From Pelobates cultripes (lineage: Eukaryota; Chordata; Amphibia; Anura; Pelobatidae): DNA of 64,000 bases. Below the pieces are notes generated by a model. It was not told the origin of the DNA, ran no database searches, and saw only the letters and a program-made list of their open reading frames with translations. The translations under genes were made by a program, and so were the position numbers. Each line of letters opens with the position of its first letter. Positions within the stretch are counted from its first letter, which is position 1. The stretch lies in contig OW240914.1 of the NCBI GenBank assembly GCA_933207985.1, positions 201,550,102 through 201,614,101 of the forward strand, given 5' to 3'. Shown one piece after another: positions 43,801 to 48,559 of the stretch.

Positions 43801-44491
43801 TCCTCAACAATAGAATCTCCTTGTGGTGTCTTTTGAAGATTTCAGCAGCCCATCCAGATCCACAATCCCTACAATTACCTACATGGCTCTTGCAAAGAGG
43901 AACCTACTGAATTTAAGATTCGCATAAGCAGTTTCAGAATCATTCCTAAAAGCAAGAAAGTAATATAATTCTTCATGCTATCACACAATTTAGTCTGTAA
44001 ACAAATGAGCGCCTACTTCTATCGATATTTCTATCGATACATTCTTATTCCTCAATATATATATATATGCCTGTGACATTTTCAGGATTTTCTCCTGCTC
44101 TCAAAACATTTTTTTTTCTCTCTTCTATATACTCGATTGAATTTGATATGTACATGATGTTTATCTTATTTATGAGGACGTCCCCCTGTATCAATCGATT
44201 ATATTATGTATGTTGTATGTATGTATTTATTTCGAATTTTTGTAATTATGAAACAAATTTCAATAAAATTTATTTTAAAAAATAATAATAATTCAGCACG
44301 GCTAAAACATGTTTTTGTATTTCAGGAGTAACCAGTGCTATGGAATATTGGGAATTCTGGACAGATTGCATGGGACAGATTTGTTATTTAGGCAAAACAA
44401 AGCCTATGACAGACACATCTTACTATTCGGACTCACCCCACTCAATAAAAAAAAAAATAATACCAGTGACTTACATCAGTCAGATGGCTGA
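12820..44491 (+). CDS. FAXDC2: FAXDC2, fatty acid hydroxylase domain-containing protein 2 (spliced, N-terminus missing)
   Basis: Multi-exon membrane di-iron hydroxylase of the fatty acid hydroxylase/C4-sterol methyl oxidase superfamily, expected in the endoplasmic reticulum. Seven coding exons join in frame: 12,820-12,911; 25,016-25,119; 32,486-32,601; 33,224-33,429; 34,091-34,196; 37,022-37,188; 44,326-44,491. They give about 318 residues, against about 333 in human as recalled, so only some 15-20 N-terminal residues lack an exon. All introns are GT-AG and all phases agree. The histidine boxes are intact: SHWLLHHH across exons 4/5, HMKHHDW in exon 5, and HSGYH plus HDFHHLK in exon 6. The C-terminus LDRLHGTDLLFRQNKAYDRH matches the family closely. 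Introns are filled by L1, DIRS and hAT insertions. No frameshift or stop was seen, so the gene looks functional. Confidence 0.93.
12912..13195. other. FAXDC2 intron, unique-looking sequence
   Basis: Intron start with the GTGAGT donor; no repeat recognised. Confidence 0.4.
13196..13320. repeat. Short interspersed repeat with hairpin
   Basis: Begins GCAGGGCCGGACTGGGAG and contains a long stem-loop, GAGGAGGTGTG…TTTGTCAT with ATGACAAACACGCCTCCTC (about 13,270-13,317). Probably the end of a non-autonomous DNA element; not classified. Confidence 0.45.
13560..14400. repeat. TG-rich minisatellite and (TG)n(TA)n microsatellite
   Basis: A pure (TG)n then (TA)n run lies at about 13,800-13,868. A minisatellite of GTGTGAGAGTGCTGTG-type units follows to about 14,395; its last three or four units are about 42 bp long and nearly identical, which suggests recent slippage. 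The 220-codon minus-strand frame here is a product of this composition, not a gene. Confidence 0.9.
14546..16612. mobile_element. Palindromic GC-rich hAT-like element, older copy, left end lost
   Basis: Inverted arms: a left array at 14,640-14,883 and a right array at 15,560-16,345, made of about 75-85-bp units with GGGGGCC…CCCCCAC blocks. Both arms end in the same subterminal motif (CTAATACTAAGTAA and CCCCTACTCGC). The right end continues to GAATTGCACATGTCTAG, a hAT-like terminus. No matching left terminus was found. The centre is interrupted at 14,884-15,424 by CR1-bearing sequence. Related to the complete element at 39,568-41,949. Confidence 0.65.
14884..15424 (-). pseudogene. Captured CR1/repeat chimera, second copy
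   Basis: Matches about 8,803-9,340 including the junction between the foreign insert (TCGTAGGTGCAGAGGTAGAC) and the CR1 RT segment. On the minus strand it reads YRPVSLTYVAGKVFERDNIQ and DVIYLDFAKAFDTVPHN. The RT is truncated. It sits at the centre of the palindromic element as a replacement of its original middle. Confidence 0.8.
16613..17438. other. FAXDC2 intron, no feature
   Basis: AT-rich intronic sequence without recognised genes or termini. Sequence just before 17,439 is A-rich (AAATAAATAAATAAA), which suited L1 endonuclease cleavage. Confidence 0.4.
17565..18560 (+). CDS. L1 ORF1 protein (nucleic-acid chaperone)
   Basis: 331 codons from the first ATG, or 325 from the ATG at 17,583 (MDKRTPRKQPKK), which has a better context and is the likelier start. 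ORF1p coats L1 RNA as a trimer and acts as a chaperone in the cytoplasmic RNP. Visible layout: a basic N-terminus, a coiled-coil stretch about residues 90-155 with heptad-like leucines and alanines, the RRM start RRNNIRVRGLPEQPEG at about residues 160-175, then a C-terminal domain with DRAHRALRARRED and KAVLRKARDTPITYKNTAL-like features. No frameshift or stop. It lies about 1.65 kb upstream of ORF2, far more than the short spacer in mammalian L1. Confidence 0.88.
   Translation: MYPPLRMDKRTPRKQPKKTADAAATVRDLFAASRHGRQEAQNGAENDLRVPTTPADAGTPQMEQSPALETAHILTEMAAMKTFLAREIERSSKAVMAEIHSLGARTSELEQWVEATVAPHNTATNHINTLTARVEATEAALEDLANRSRRNNIRVRGLPEQPEGPLAATILALLRPLLPDVPEEQWHIDRAHRALRARREDTARPRDVIVRFLHYRTKEAVLRKARDTPITYKNTALTLFQDLAPITLQRRREWRPVTELLRSNSVRYAWGHPFKLMVFKQGRPHVLLPGANPTPFLHDLGIAPPNDLSLPTSTLPALRTLPRDWHMAADQ
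18561..20214 (+). other. Long L1 inter-ORF region
   Basis: 1,654 bp between the ORF1 stop and the ORF2 ATG. It contains A-rich tracts (about 19,023-19,070), C-rich polypyrimidine stretches and only short frames, none with a recognisable domain. It could be a second untranslated region or hold an internal ribosome entry or promoter signal; nothing in the sequence decides this. Confidence 0.5.
20215..24009 (+). pseudogene. L1 ORF2 (endonuclease and reverse transcriptase) with two in-frame stops
   Basis: A single frame of 1,265 codons broken only by TAG at 22,132-22,134 (codon 640) and TGA at 23,407-23,409 (codon 1,065). The APE-type endonuclease begins at the start (SLNVKGLNSPRKRR, LQETHL, NIYAPN, GGDLNATPS, SRIDIFLTN, SDHADI). 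RT blocks: NKAPGPDGYEGSYYK, LLPKPDKD, YRPISLINHDSKILAKILA, SLDAEKAFDRVNW, RQGCPLSPLLFAL and the catalytic YADD (about codon 706). The C-terminus has the L1 cysteine motif CWRNCGERGTYTHMWWHC. It would nick DNA and prime reverse transcription in the nucleus. The first stop falls between RT motif A and the YADD box, so this copy cannot make active RT. Confidence 0.92.
24396..25015. other. FAXDC2 intron, no clear feature
   Basis: Continuation of the sequence split by the L1 (GTCAATAAGACCCTC), then unique-looking DNA up to the exon acceptor. No gene or repeat terminus recognised. Confidence 0.4.
25016..25119 (+). CDS. FAXDC2: FAXDC2 coding exon 2 (of those visible)
   Basis: Acceptor ATTCAG rather than the nearby CTTGCAG at 25,025, because only this choice restores the split TGG codon and continues as LLQHFWWEQGDSWQEQWEKL. 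Donor GTAAGT at 25,120. The exon lies 170 bp upstream of the DIRS element. Confidence 0.88.
25286..25406 (+). repeat. DIRS left inverted terminal repeat
   Basis: Starts CTTTCCTGGCCATATCCATG and runs through the CTCCTCCCTCAGTCT pyrimidine tract. The complement is at 30,966-31,075 and, for the outermost about 40 bp, in the internal complementary region at 30,827-30,868. Confidence 0.88.
25407..26352 (+). promoter_or_regulatory. DIRS 5' leader with CpG-rich block
   Basis: Untranslated leader of about 950 bp. A CpG-dense block at 25,850-26,110 is full of GCGCATGCGC-like units and a TGACGTCA-type repeat (GTGACGTCAGATATGACGTCAC at about 26,096-26,117), resembling paired CRE/ATF sites, followed by TATTTAAG near 26,123 as a possible TATA element. 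The promoter role is inferred from position. Confidence 0.45.
26353..27815 (+). CDS. DIRS gag-like protein, probably with a 98-nt 5' intron
   Basis: The main frame (26,534-27,815) is open to a TGA and carries an N-terminal cysteine motif CEACNNKPLEGKRLCAECL and a conserved core (SYRYFSDLRKKRATFPV, YPFDKSDSYHWDNALKVDAA, LSKAYVAAGTGFHPAIALTS) typical of vertebrate DIRS gag-like proteins, ending in an RG-rich basic tail. This frame has no ATG near its start. An ATG at 26,353 opens a 27-codon serine/arginine-rich exon ending at 26,435 before GTAAG; the acceptor ATGATAG at 26,533 joins in frame. The product likely packages element RNA. The last 167 nt overlap the RT frame. Confidence 0.75.
27649..29706 (+). 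CDS. DIRS reverse transcriptase/RNase H with methyltransferase-like domain
   Basis: 685 codons, uninterrupted. RT: RPILDLSRLNKFLNIRKF (about 160-180), SIDLADAYFHIPI (about 200), ALPFGLSTAPRTFSK, and the catalytic box YLDDILIL (about 263). RNase H: TTDASQWGWGAHL (about 425), ELLAVFKAL, RTDNATVVAYINHQGG (about 484), HLPGTQNSVADFLSR. A C-terminal block, DLMATSNNRKVKNFFSR and FDLAYAFPPKPLI, then IAPFWPRRPWFPLL, corresponds to the DAM-like methyltransferase region of DIRS elements. It copies element RNA into circular DNA. It overlaps the 3' end of gag by 167 nt in another frame, so translation needs frameshifting, reinitiation or a separate RNA; the sequence does not decide. Confidence 0.92.
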   Translation: MDPFEPEDTLNTPLFVIPDLINQEENMEDLFHGEEVIHPTEEESLEVPHFTRSLYDKPTYHSGGVGARLLLFQNMWKHSTQDRWVLDIIQRGYLIEFSTRPPPRSFQKTIWPRDVEKRDSLKKFISSRQDDGVIVQVPRAQRTHGFYSHIFLTRKSTGGWRPILDLSRLNKFLNIRKFKMESLQSIVKAVFPDQWLMSIDLADAYFHIPIAPQHQKFLRFAVEEGHFQFRALPFGLSTAPRTFSKVLVVLIAELRKKGIAVYHYLDDILILAENRNILEDHGLICIEYLQQHGWKINFAKSNLKPSQSMIYLGAAFNTAEGSVQLSPERGMKIRKKVKDMLASSVSSAETTMSLLGSMSSTIGLTRWAQWRMRPFQRNFLSQFKGNLSQPIVIPPHVQESLRWWTQKESLFRGYPLGNIPWIIITTDASQWGWGAHLQDNYVQGKWAFSTSDTPSNLLELLAVFKALMHFQQLLLHKWVKIRTDNATVVAYINHQGGTRSCRMMKLMKPLMAWAQMNLENISAIHLPGTQNSVADFLSRVRLDPGEWSLSDIIFLQIVEKWGLPQIDLMATSNNRKVKNFFSRIPDPQAIGRDALTCSWNFDLAYAFPPKPLIFPLLRRLRQEKTSLILIAPFWPRRPWFPLLLSLCKKDPWRLPVVPFLLHQGPIHHPNPASLRLMAWYLKGMG
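29682..30722 (+). CDS. DIRS tyrosine recombinase
   Basis: The 346 codons from the ATG at 29,682, overlapping the RT stop by 25 nt, form the recombinase proper: an N-terminal core-binding part (STYYRIWDVFSSWASSRPFD, LSYNTLKVHVSALSALTNH) and a catalytic part with arginine in ASGRRVSDLQAL (about residue 157), HSTR (about 288-291) and the tyrosine in FIRHYRLD (about 324). These are the conserved catalytic residues of tyrosine recombinases, which insert the circular DNA by strand exchange instead of a DDE integrase. The same frame stays open upstream to 27,873 under the RT gene; that part is not recombinase sequence. Confidence 0.9.
   Translation: MVLERDGLKNKGFSRSVIETLLQARKKSTSSTYYRIWDVFSSWASSRPFDMLNPSTTDILDFLQSGLEKGLSYNTLKVHVSALSALTNHRWALDPDIARFLTAVLKIKPPIKSITAPWDLPLVLKALKADPFEPMASISCHLLTIKTVLLVALASGRRVSDLQALSAREPFTIFHKDRVVLRTVPEFRPKVTSEFHMNEEIILPALSTEESNNREDADDDAIDLVRCLKIYIQRSSEWRISERLFVIPNGPRKGLQASKATISRWIVSAIIQSYRSSKTSVPEGLKAHSTRSLSSSWAAAAKVSTELICKAATWSSSNTFIRHYRLDVRAGQYDGFGRSVHSASKD
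30827..30932. repeat. DIRS internal complementary region
   Basis: Left half (GTATTACCCATTGTTGTGC…GGCCAGGAAAG) complements the left terminus at 25,286-25,325. Right half (AAAGAGATAAATTTACTCAT…GGCAGCACAA) complements the right terminus at 31,051-31,118 exactly. The halves share AAAG at their junction, which would align the two ends in a rolling-circle-like intermediate. Confidence 0.92.
30966..31118 (-). repeat. DIRS right inverted terminal repeat
   Basis: Reverse complement of the left terminal repeat (AGACTGAGGGAGGAGGAGG onward), extended by a right-specific end through ACGGTAAGTATGAGTAAATT to about 31,118. Confidence 0.88.
31250..31995. repeat. TG/CA minisatellite tracts
   Basis: From about 31,250 to 31,650, degenerate units of GTGTTTGTATGTAATGTTGG type; from about 31,670 to 31,995, CACATACACACACTGACA units. 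The long minus-strand valine/cysteine-rich frames are products of the repeat. Confidence 0.85.
31996..32485. other. FAXDC2 intron before exon 3
   Basis: No repeat or gene recognised. Ends in a T-rich polypyrimidine tract and acceptor. Confidence 0.4.
32486..32601 (+). CDS. FAXDC2: FAXDC2 coding exon 3
   Basis: Acceptor AACCCACAG, donor GTAAAT. Encodes CTTVIPALSFWVYNAVLIVV, a membrane segment, followed by HLTGKPHFFTQYKIQKNHP, aligned with the equivalent human segment ending KNEP. Ends in phase 0. Confidence 0.9.
32602..33223. other. FAXDC2 intron 3-4, unique-looking
   Basis: About 620 bp of AT-rich intron with no recognised element. Confidence 0.4.
33224..33429 (+). CDS. FAXDC2: FAXDC2 coding exon 4
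   Basis: Acceptor AATTCACAG, donor GTGAGT. Encodes AALAKLGRALITVVCNQIFI, two hydrophobic stretches and EETFFYYSH, the start of histidine box 1, ending in a split TG|G codon. Confidence 0.93.
33498..33908. mobile_element. MITE with ACCRTATYTACTCAAATCTAAT ends
   Basis: Left end ACCATATTTACTCAAATCTA and right end, inverted, TTAGATTTGAGTAGATACGGT give a terminal inverted repeat of roughly 28 bp with extra internal copies (GCACATTAGATTCGATGGCG). Non-coding, about 410 bp. A (GGGT)n/(GGAT)n run follows at 33,918-33,945. Confidence 0.65.
34091..34196 (+). CDS. FAXDC2: FAXDC2 coding exon 5
   Basis: Acceptor GATACAG, donor GTAAGT. Completes histidine box 1 (LLHHH) and carries box 2 HMKHHDWTAPIG, then YSHPLDHI. 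Ends in phase 0. Confidence 0.93.
34218..34610. mobile_element. Truncated T2-like MITE
   Basis: Left terminus TTAAAGGGGCACTAAAAGC followed by GCTTAATGAAGTGGTTTTGG; internal sequence parallels the 386-936 element (GCCATTTAAGAATTAAATCA, TAGCCACACCT). The right terminus is missing. Confidence 0.65.
34770..35480 (+). pseudogene. Decayed DIRS-type tyrosine recombinase
   Basis: One frame reads through a TGA at 35,018: AKDILWDSWAQRMRHSYLSI and NFWIC, then CVKWGLDTFTSPVSTLLNFL, RSYNSINQH, VQGDPIGKDPIVCHLMRSIR. This matches the N-terminal core-binding half of vertebrate DIRS-like recombinases. The region after RSYNSINQH lacks about 10 residues. Further downstream weak similarity (SLGQLSAKFTFLLCLVSFQ) continues with stops and deletions before the palindromic region at 35,495. 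Dead. Confidence 0.65.
35495..35573. repeat. Palindromic internal complementary region of the decayed DIRS
   Basis: CCTCCTGTCA at the left and TGACAGGAGG at the right are a perfect 10-bp inverted repeat around AAAATTAAAGATTATGC…ATAATCTTAATTTTAG. The right half is repeated inverted at 36,680-36,745. Confidence 0.65.
35756..36310. mobile_element. Insertion of unidentified LTR-like or DNA element
   Basis: Begins GTGGCAAAGATGCCTCTGCCAC (stem-loop) and is GC-richer than its flanks, with a TCGGACACTCGACTTCGCG segment. A 102-codon frame at 36,005-36,313 has no recognisable domain. It separates the decayed DIRS internal region from its right terminal repeat. Confidence 0.35.
36680..36745 (-). repeat. 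Right terminal repeat of the decayed DIRS
   Basis: TGCCTCCTGTCATTACTAAA through GCATAATCTTTAATTG is the inverted copy of 35,505-35,573, as expected for a DIRS terminal repeat relative to its internal complementary region. Confidence 0.6.
37022..37188 (+). CDS. FAXDC2: FAXDC2 coding exon 6
   Basis: Acceptor TCTTTGCAG, donor GTAAGT. Encodes LSNMLPTIIGPMLMGSHVTS, a membrane segment and HSGYHLPFLPSPQFHDFHHL, holding the remaining metal-binding histidines. Split AA|G lysine codon at the end. Confidence 0.93.
37189..38394. other. FAXDC2 last intron, no clear feature
   Basis: About 1.2 kb AT-rich, without recognised repeats or genes. Confidence 0.4.
38395..39112. mobile_element. Non-autonomous element with pyrimidine-rich minisatellite core
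   Basis: Left end ACAGGGCTGGTGCTAGAC and right end CTAGCGGTAGTGCCAACCCTT are roughly inverted. The core 38,440-38,830 is a degenerate array of CTCTGTGTGTCTCTTTCTCCC…CCAGCC units of about 45-50 bp. Long open frames on both strands come from the repeat. Confidence 0.5.
39560..39567. repeat. 8-bp target duplication, left
   Basis: TTCCTGAG, identical to 41,950-41,957. Confidence 0.85.
39568..41949. mobile_element. Palindromic hAT-superfamily non-autonomous element
   Basis: 2,382 bp starting TAGTGATGTCCCGAAC and ending …GTTCGCGACATCACTA, with an 8-bp TSD (TTCCTGAG), which together fit hAT. No transposase. Next inward are GGCGAACA-type repeats, then a CTAATACTAAGTAA palindrome. Left tandem array about 39,810-40,270 and right array about 41,090-41,810 are inverted relative to one another and built of about 75-80-bp units (GGGGTGGGGGCCGGGGGGG followed by ACAATAGGTCCCCCC). 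The centre 40,290-41,090 is a long palindrome with CACAGCGTGGGAAA/TTTCCCACGCTGTG stems. The G-runs on one strand of each arm could form quadruplexes. Confidence 0.85.
41950..41957. repeat. 8-bp target duplication, right
   Basis: TTCCTGAG directly after the terminal CACTA. Confidence 0.85.
42120..42550 (+). pseudogene. DIRS gag 5' region fragment
   Basis: Contains a cysteine motif frame NKKQNCMGCGSIPFEGKNSC, parallel to CEACNNKPLEGKRLC of the intact DIRS gag. The surrounding 400 bp are about 90 percent similar to 47,525-47,880. Only the leader and the first codons are present. A different DIRS subfamily from the intact element. Confidence 0.6.
42551..44325. other. FAXDC2 intron, unclassified repeats
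   Basis: 42,650-43,200 looks like an interspersed repeat (AAAACTGGATTCTGCCCGGT onwards, GGCAGAAATCAGAGTC) without visible ends. 44,030-44,285 resembles a LINE 3' end because it is AT-rich and ends CAATAAAATTTATTTTAAAA AATAATAATAAT-like. No coding region is supported. Confidence 0.3.
44326..44491 (+). CDS. FAXDC2: FAXDC2 last coding exon
   Basis: Acceptor TTGTATTTCAG. Encodes SNQCYGILGILDRLHGTDLL and RHILLFGLTPL, then a divergent tail with four codons AAA/AAT repeated (NKKKNNTSD) and a TGA stop. Possible polyA signals ATTAAA near 44,627 and AATAAA near 44,695. Confidence 0.92.
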
Positions 44492-45272
44492 GAAGACATA
44501 TCTTGAGCATATAGTTTCCTGTCCACACATCAGTCCCTTAGTATTATTTACGCATACCCCATTCCGTCGTGTAGTAAACCATTATTATGAATCCCATAGA
44601 CTCCACCCCAGCTTATAGAAATTAAAGTTAAAATTAGATTCCATAGGACAAGAGGTTATTGACTGTAGAAGTAAGAGTAGTCAGTAGCAGAACTAATAAA
44701 GAGAAGGCCCTGGAATCCACCACATCAGATTAAGGTTGGCCAAGAGGTAGATCCTCAACTGTCGTACAATTTCCACAATGATTTGCCAGCTGTGGTTTTC
44801 CCATTTGTTCATCCTTACATGGCACCAACCAGGCCCTTGATTGGAGATGCATATTGGGTGGGCCACCAGTGCCACCAATGGGTCACTCAAGCTTGTGGAC
44901 ATGGGGCAGCTGCACTGCCCATAGTTTCACCACTTTAAGTAGGAATACTAGCAGTTTGTAAAGAATGGACAGTGGGCAGTGGCGTACCTACCATGCTTGC
45001 AGGGGTTGAAGCTGCAACCCGCCCCGTTACTCCATGGGGCCTGGCCACAGCTGCGACCACTGCAACCATGGGCCACCCTCACGCCGGGTGACCAGCAGGA
45101 AAGGAACGCTGTGCTGTGGGGCTTCCCTCCTGTTGCTGTGGGTAGCGTGGCCGAGCTGACTGCAGTCTGACTTCCTGTCAGACTATACCACTGCGGTGAG
45201 CAGGTACAGGAGCTGAGGAGGGAATGGATGGGCTGGCGGGGAAGGAATGGGACACAAGGAGGGAGTGGACAT
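44492..45272. other. FAXDC2 3' UTR and downstream flank
   Basis: The first 200-odd bases are the likely 3' UTR, with AATAAA near 44,695. From about 44,973 a repeat begins (GGGCAGTGGCGTACCTACC) that runs GC-rich to about 45,200; not classified. Confidence 0.4.
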
Positions 45273-45496
45273 ATGGAGGGGCTGGGGGGGAGGGAATGAG
45301 ACCCATAGAGGGACTGTGGGTTTCAAGTTATGCCTCTGGCAGTGGGAATAGGAGTTGGGGAGAGCAGTGATAACTGAATATAAAATATTATAAGCGTTAT
45401 TCATCAAAGTGTGCATTGTTGGCAATTCTAAGTAAATTTTATGCCCAAGTAACCATACTAAAAACATAGCTGACCAGTTTGGCAATTGGGGCCAAA
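45273..45496. repeat. 224-bp direct repeat, left copy
   Basis: No difference was seen from 46,615-46,838 over its length (ATGGAGGGGCTGGGGGGGAG to GGCAATTGGGGCCAAA). Confidence 0.92.
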
Positions 45497-46614
45497 AATT
45501 GGAAAATCACTTTGAATTCCCAGCAATTTCCACTTAAGTGAGTGAATAAGCGTGAATTTAGTGATGCCTTTCCTATGTTCACAAAAATTTATATTAAGAA
45601 CTTGAGGAAATTTGAAGTATCTACAAACAAGCCATCTAAATAAGCAAATGCCAATGTTACAAGCTTATAAATGTTGGATGATATATTTTTTTCAAATCTG
45701 GGTATATTCTAATGTATAGTCTCTGTTTCAATACATTTTTGGTACATGTGTATTATTATGTAAATATTCTGTCACGATAGTAAGGTATACAGGAAATTGT
45801 TCTAATTGTATCCTGTTATAATAGTAATCATTTTATTGTTAGAAATGCAAGAACTTTGCTTCTGTACCTTTGAGATTCAGTAAAGTGCCCTGCCTCATGA
45901 CTCGCACTGAAACTTTCCACAGGGTAAAGGGATGAAACTAGAGGTCTCTCAGAATTGGAGAATGAAATGGCACTATTCTATATATTCTAAAGATTCTAGA
46001 AACATGTCCTAGTTTCTATACTGCAGATACTCCTGTCAGCACATACCATAACACTAGGATTTCCAGTTTTTGTAGTTAACCCATCTCTTCCCATAGCCTG
46101 TTGGTCATTAAGCCAGTTCCTGCAGAATCTACCAGGCAACATTTTGCAGTTTGTACCTCCTAGTTACCATACTGCAGATACTCCCGCCAGCACATACCTC
46201 TAGATGATATTTCTCACGGTCTTTAACACAGGACTCTGTAATCATTTCTGAGATGCTCTTTTCTGCAGTATACTTGCACTCTCAAGCTTGTTTTGGAGTC
46301 CAGACACTGCAGTTTTGTTAAATATTGTTTTCAGCTTTGTTAACAGCTTCAGTGCAGCTCACTGGGACTTGGCTATTTTTCCTTGAGCCCGGATACTCGT
46401 ATATCGATACATTATTGACACTACTAATTTGTAGCTGCTGTTCCCACAGTGGCATTTCACTCTGTTAACAGGCAGTGTAACTGCATCACTTGAGGATTTC
46501 TTACAACAGTCATTTGAATGAAGTGTAACTGTATCACTTGAGGATTTCTTACAACAGTTATTTAAACTAAAATGTGTTTGTATACCCCCCTTTTAACTAT
46601 TTACATTAAAACAA
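45497..46614. mobile_element. 1,118-bp insert between 224-bp direct repeats
   Basis: Non-coding, AT-rich sequence with two internal duplications: a block with GATACTCCTGTCAGCACATACC repeated as GATACTCCCGCCAGCACATACC, and a tandem of about 53 bp (CATCACTTGAGGATTTCTTA) at 46,466-46,566. The right end is A-rich (CATTAAAACAA). No protein or terminus recognised. It may be a retrotransposed sequence with a very long target duplication, or unique DNA bounded by a tandem duplication event. Confidence 0.5.
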
Positions 46615-46838
46615 ATGGAGGGGCTGGGGGGGAGGGAATGAGACCCATAGAGGGACTGTGGGTTTCAAGTTATGCCTCTGGCAGTGGGAATAGGAGTTGG
46701 GGAGAGCAGTGATAACTGAATATAAAATATTATAAGCGTTATTCATCAAAGTGTGCATTGTTGGCAATTCTAAGTAAATTTTATGCCCAAGTAACCATAC
46801 TAAAAACATAGCTGACCAGTTTGGCAATTGGGGCCAAA
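46615..46838. repeat. 224-bp direct repeat, right copy
   Basis: Second copy of 45,273-45,496. Confidence 0.92.
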
Positions 46839-46989
46839 TTAAAAGTGAAGTTTTAATTATCTTTCCTCTTTTGTGATCTCCCCGAGCCCAACCCATCCTA
46901 AGGTCACCCCTCTATAACGAGGCAACTACCACTCTGCAGGGCACTCTATCATTTATCCTGTCCCTTCTCCTGTCTCCCTTCCTTATTGT

Positions 46990-47525
46990 TTACTTCTTTT
47001 TATTGATTTTCACAAGTATTACCTTAAGTAGACTAGCAATCTCTAAATTATATAATTTTACATTTCGTTCATATCTCAAGACACATAGAAACATCATACA
47101 GAAGGATTTGAAAGACAAAGAACAAACATATTATACACAACAAATATGAACTCTAGTGTGATCTTTACATTATTTTCATTCTAAGAGTACTTGGGTTTTA
47201 ATATAATCCCACATTAAGTCATTATCATTGTTCTAATTTCAGGCTAAAATAACTTTAAAAGCAACAAAACAATGCGTAATAAAATACAGAATTTTCCAGG
47301 ACATCTTAGGCCAGTGCATATGTAATAAAGCAATGGAAGGATGCCCCTCAAACTTTATATGAGTTTTAACATATATTAATTGAAAAAGTTATTCTAAAGC
47401 ATTTTTAATTTTCAAGCAACCCCACCAAATATGCAGAAACATACCCTCTTTTTGAAAACATCTCCAACACAAAGAAGAGGTACTCTGATACATCCTTGCC
47501 AGTTTAGCCGGGACTAAGTACCAGC
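46990..47525 (-). pseudogene. L1 ORF2 3' end and 3' UTR, minus strand
   Basis: The minus strand encodes WYLVPAKLARMYQSTSSLCW followed by RCFQKEGMFLHIWWGC, the L1 C-terminal cysteine motif. It is followed by degenerate 3' sequence out to about 46,990. Truncated on both sides and full of stops. It is a different subfamily from the full-length L1 at 17.4 kb. Confidence 0.75.
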
Positions 47526-47885
47526 CTCTCTTCTCCTAAAGAAACCCCAAAAAAGCCTGCTTGAGCGAGACTTACTGGTTCATGTTTCTCAATTCCGTAA
47601 CCGTTTCTTAACACTTGACAGAAATGATAGGCTGTTGTGGTAGCCATCCGTTGTTTGCAGTGTATTTATAAGGCTCTGGGGCCTTTCTTCAAAATTTAAG
47701 ACTCCTGTTAGCATTAGTGGCACTTGTGGTGTGCTCTTTTGCTTCATAATTTGGCCATGTCATTTCAGCCCTAGATTCTCCAATGAATCCTACCATGGAA
47801 AAAGAAACAAAAAACAACACTGCATGGGCTGTGGTACTAAACCCTCTGAAGGTAAGAACCTGTGCTTCCAGTGTATAACGAGTAG
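47525..47885 (+). pseudogene. Second DIRS gag 5' fragment
   Basis: Parallel to 42,120-42,550 (CTTCTCCTAAAGAAACCCC, GGTAGCCATCCGTTGTTTGC, GAATCCTACCATGGAAAAAG). It has a putative gag ATG within MEKETKNNTAWA-like sequence and a frame with the conserved cysteine cluster, now shifted. It lies directly next to the L1 3' end at its left. Confidence 0.55.
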
Positions 47886-47989
47886 CAGAGAGACAGCTGA
47901 TTAGAAGCTCATTTCAAGCCAACCTTAAAAAGTAGATCCGCTAAGCTATCGCTGGCCTCTAAGGGTTCCAGCAGGGCCGCCATCAGGGG

Positions 47990-48210
47990 GTGTCAACCAT
48001 GATTGTGATTTTCACAGTGAGAAGCATGGAAGCGTCTCTAGCGGCTGTCAATGAGACAGCCACTAGAGGCTGGATTAACCCATAGGTAAACATAGCAGTT
48101 TCTCTGAAACTGCTATGTTTACAGCAAAAAGGGTTAATCCTAGATGGACCTGGCACCCAGACCACTTCATTAAGCTGAAGTGGTCTGGGGTGCCTATAGT
48201 GGTCCTTTAA
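47990..48210. mobile_element. Partial T2-like MITE
   Basis: Ends …GCCTATAGTGGTCCTTTAA. Contains two strong hairpins: GGCTGTCAATGAGACAGCC and ACATAGCAGTTTC…GAAACTGCTATGT. The left terminus is not found. Confidence 0.55.
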
Positions 48211-48559
48211 TAAATAATATATATATATAAATTATTAAAGGTCATTGTCAACATAGTTAACATAACATCTCAGCCCCAACTCTTTTAACAATTCGACGGA
48301 GAAAATGACCACTATAAACAAACAATATTAACATATATTAACATAAATAACATCTAACCACTTAAACCATTGCCATCGAGGGCATGATTTACCATGTTCC
48401 AACATGTAGAGGTATACCAAGATACACCCTACACACACCAGGTTCGGAGCTACCGACGAGCTTGAACCAACCAAAATCTAACCAAACCTAACAGTTCTTA
48501 GCGAACTAAACTATGTTACAACTGGACAAACAACCATACCCCTCAACTTGTTTATCCAT

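Noticed and set aside
12820..44491. FAXDC2 as a processed pseudogene
   Set aside because: The exons are separated by introns with normal splice sites and keep frame, so it is a genuine spliced gene.
45273..46838. 224-bp repeats as LTRs of an LTR element
   Set aside because: No primer site, polypurine tract, polyA signal or coding sequence between them, and the ends are not TG…CA with flanking duplication.
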